From: Rhizobium esperanzae
Lineage (GTDB): Bacteria; Pseudomonadota; Alphaproteobacteria; Rhizobiales; Rhizobiaceae
Assembly (NCBI RefSeq): GCF_014197615.1
Contig: NZ_JACIFY010000010.1
Span: forward strand, 62,001-126,000
DNA: 64,000 nt
Direction: 5' to 3'
Shown: in pieces, positions 62,200 to 64,000 of the stretch
How the letters are laid out: each line of letters starts with the position of its first letter
Numbering within the stretch: the stretch's first letter is position 1
Program-made: the position numbers and the translations under genes
Notes under the pieces: generated by a model
What the model saw: only the letters and a program-made list of their open reading frames with translations
Told to the model about the DNA's origin: nothing
Database searches by the model: none

Positions 62200-64000
62200 A
62201 TGGCAAAACTGAAGATTGACGGCAACGAGATCGAAGTTCCGGATCATTTCACGCTGTTGCAGGCGTGCGAAGACGCCGGCGCCGAGGTTCCGCGCTTCTG
62301 CTTCCACGAGCGCCTGTCGGTTGCCGGCAACTGCCGCATGTGCCTTGTCGAAGTGAAGGGCGGCCCGCCGAAGCCGCAGGCTTCCTGCGCCATGAGCGTG
62401 CGCGACATCCGCGGCGGCCCGAACGGCGAACTGCCCGAGGTCTTCACCAACACCCCGATGGTCAAGAAGGCCCGCGAAGGTGTGATGGAATTCCTGCTGA
62501 TCAACCATCCGCTCGATTGCCCGATCTGCGACCAGGGCGGCGAATGCGACCTGCAGGACCAGGCGATGGCCTTCGGCATCGACACCTCGCGCTATCAGGA
62601 AGACAAGCGCGCCGTCGAAGACAAGTATATCGGCCCGCTGGTCAAGACGGTGATGAACCGCTGCATTCACTGCACGCGCTGCGTCCGCTTCACCACCGAA
62701 GTCGCCGGCATTTCCGAACTCGGCCTGATCGGCCGCGGCGAGGATGCGGAAATCACCACTTATCTCGAGCAGGCGATGACCTCCGAGCTGCAGGGCAACG
62801 TCGTCGATCTTTGCCCGGTCGGCGCGCTCACCTCCAAGCCCTTCGCCTTCACCGCCCGCCCGTGGGAATTGAACAAGACCGAATCGATCGACGTCATGGA
62901 CGCCGTCGGTTCTGCGATCCGTGTCGACACCCGCGGCCGTGAAGTCATGCGCGTCCTGCCGCGTGTCAACGAGGCGATCAACGAAGAGTGGATTTCCGAC
63001 AAGAGCCGTTTCATCTGGGACGGCCTGAAGACCCAGCGCCTCGACCGGCCTTATGTGCGCCGCGACGGTCGCCTGCAGCCGGCGACCTGGGCCGAAGCCT
63101 TCGGCGCCATCAAGGCCGCCGTCGGCGCTACCTCGGGTGACAAGATCGGTGCGATCGCAGGCGACCTCGCTTCGGTCGAGGAAATGTATGCGCTCTCCGA
63201 ACTGGTGAAGTCGCTGGGATCGGCCAATCTCGACTGTCGCCAGGATGGGACGGCACTCGATCCGTCGCTCGGCCGCGCCAGCTACCTCTTCAACCCGACG
63301 ATATCAGGCATCGACCAGGCCGACGCGCTGCTGATCATCGGCGCCAATCCGCGCTTCGAGGCGGCGATCCTCAACGCCCGTATCCGCAAGCGCTGGCGCC
63401 GCGGCAAGTTCCCGATCGGCGTGATCGGCGAGCCGGGCGAACTGCGTTACAGCTATGATTACCTCGGCAGCGGTCCCGACACGCTGAAGGATCTGGTCGA
63501 TGGCGGCCACGCCTTCGCCGACGTCTTGAAGAATGCCGCCAAGCCGATGATTATCATCGGCCAGGGAGCGCTGTCGCGCACCGATGGCGCCGGCGTTCTC
63601 GCCAGTGCCGCCAAGCTTGCCGGTTCGGTCGGCGCTGTTGTCGAAGGCTGGAACGGCTTTGCGGTCCTCCATACCGCAGCGTCCCGCGTCGGCGGCCTCG
63701 ACCTCGGCTTCGTGCCGGGTGCTGCGGGCGTCAACGCCGCCGAAATGCTGACGGCGATGGATGTACTCTTCCTGCTCGGTGCCGACGAACTCGACTTCAC
63801 CGCCAAGAAGGCCAAGCTCACCGTCTATATCGGCTCGCACGGCGATAACGGCGCGCACCATGCCGACGTCATCCTGCCGGCCGCAGCCTATACCGAAAAG
63901 TCCGGCACCTGGGTCAACACCGAAGGCCGCGTCCAGATGGGCAGCCGCGCAGGTTTTGCGCCGGGTGATGCCCGCGAGGACTGGGCCATCATCCGCGCCC
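62200..64000 (+). CDS. nuoG: NADH-quinone oxidoreductase subunit G (3' end outside window)
   Basis: The first 600 residues of the 75 kDa subunit are visible and open to the window end. The 2Fe-2S domain has R-F-C-F-H, G-N-C-R-M-C and A-S-C; the Cys3-His cluster N5 has [14 protein letters not shown]; the 4Fe-4S cluster N4 has C-I-H-C-T-R-C and C-P-V-G-A-L. A molybdopterin-oxidoreductase-like domain follows from about residue 220. The start at 62200 follows GGACTGAGCGACG. Full-length relatives have about 690 residues. Confidence 0.97.
   Translation, partial: MAKLKIDGNEIEVPDHFTLLQACEDAGAEVPRFCFHERLSVAGNCRMCLVEVKGGPPKPQASCAMSVRDIRGGPNGELPEVFTNTPMVKKAREGVMEFLLINHPLDCPICDQGGECDLQDQAMAFGIDTSRYQEDKRAVEDKYIGPLVKTVMNRCIHCTRCVRFTTEVAGISELGLIGRGEDAEITTYLEQAMTSELQGNVVDLCPVGALTSKPFAFTARPWELNKTESIDVMDAVGSAIRVDTRGREVMRVLPRVNEAINEEWISDKSRFIWDGLKTQRLDRPYVRRDGRLQPATWAEAFGAIKAAVGATSGDKIGAIAGDLASVEEMYALSELVKSLGSANLDCRQDGTALDPSLGRASYLFNPTISGIDQADALLIIGANPRFEAAILNARIRKRWRRGKFPIGVIGEPGELRYSYDYLGSGPDTLKDLVDGGHAFADVLKNAAKPMIIIGQGALSRTDGAGVLASAAKLAGSVGAVVEGWNGFAVLHTAASRVGGLDLGFVPGAAGVNAAEMLTAMDVLFLLGADELDFTAKKAKLTVYIGSHGDNGAHHADVILPAAAYTEKSGTWVNTEGRVQMGSRAGFAPGDAREDWAIIRA

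Noticed and set aside
1-64000. CRISPR array or prophage
   Set aside because: No regularly spaced repeats and no phage structural or integrase genes were found; the only short tandem arrays are the heptamers around 56868 and 57290.

Overview
The window looks like a chromosomal segment of a Rhizobium species, probably of the R. etli / R. leguminosarum / R. phaseoli group (inference). The reasons are high-GC codon use, rhizobial intergenic palindromes, small DUF982, DUF2842 and DUF1127 proteins, the block clpP-clpX-lon-hupB followed by tRNAs and the nuo operon, and Pho boxes of the alphaproteobacterial type. Most genes look intact. The decayed stretch is about 29.2-30.8 kb.

Layout. 0-6.2 kb: the 5' end of a ROK-family repressor running off the left edge, a glycoside-hydrolase-like gene, a GNAT acetyltransferase and a sugar ABC importer (binding protein and two permeases, no ATPase gene). 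6.2-15.6 kb: a compact surface-polysaccharide locus with an O-antigen-ligase-like protein, a polyprenyl-phosphate glycosylphosphotransferase, a glycosyltransferase, an outer-membrane export protein, a Wzc/GumC-like protein with a degenerate kinase domain, and a CelD-like acetyltransferase. An IS481-family element lies between the last two. 15.7-28.7 kb: housekeeping and metabolism, with heme A synthase, TauE/SafE exporter, argC, an agmatinase, an MFS pump, rplM-rpsI, a LysR regulator facing a DUF1127 gene, a crotonase-fold protein, a DMT transporter, a CoA-binding protein and an O-acetylhomoserine sulfhydrylase.

28.9-31.2 kb is accessory and partly decayed. It holds a DUF982 gene, a frameshifted histidine-kinase fragment, the 3' end of a tRNA-like sequence, a possible monooxygenase scrap and a small cupin. 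31.4-40.3 kb carries a CHASE4-GGDEF-EAL protein, a pstSCAB phosphate importer behind a Pho box, a cytochrome P450 and a diguanylate cyclase. 40.7-46.3 kb is the proteostasis block clpP, clpX, lon and hupB, with terminators and possible heat-shock promoters.

46.4-53.6 kb: an FMN riboswitch controls a RibN-type riboflavin transporter. A secreted phytase/esterase-like protein follows, with a perfect Pho box 50 bases upstream. Then come an aldo/keto reductase, a cupin gene broken by one stop codon, a methyltransferase sharing a promoter region and a third Pho box with a hypothetical gene, and a glutathione peroxidase. 54.3-64 kb: tRNA-Val, two identical tRNA-Asp genes, and the respiratory complex I operon nuoABCD-orf-nuoEF-orf-nuoG, with nuoG cut by the window end.

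The most unusual structure is a 450-base insert between nuoC and nuoD. A four-helix-bundle (23S rRNA intervening-sequence family) gene is enclosed by two inverted arrays of four 7-base repeats, which looks like a very small, possibly mobile, cassette. Other points of interest are three Pho boxes that link distant genes into one phosphate-starvation regulon, an IS481 insertion that rebuilds the stop codons of two convergent genes from its CTAG target, and a C-terminal domain shared by NuoE and the unnamed gene after nuoF.
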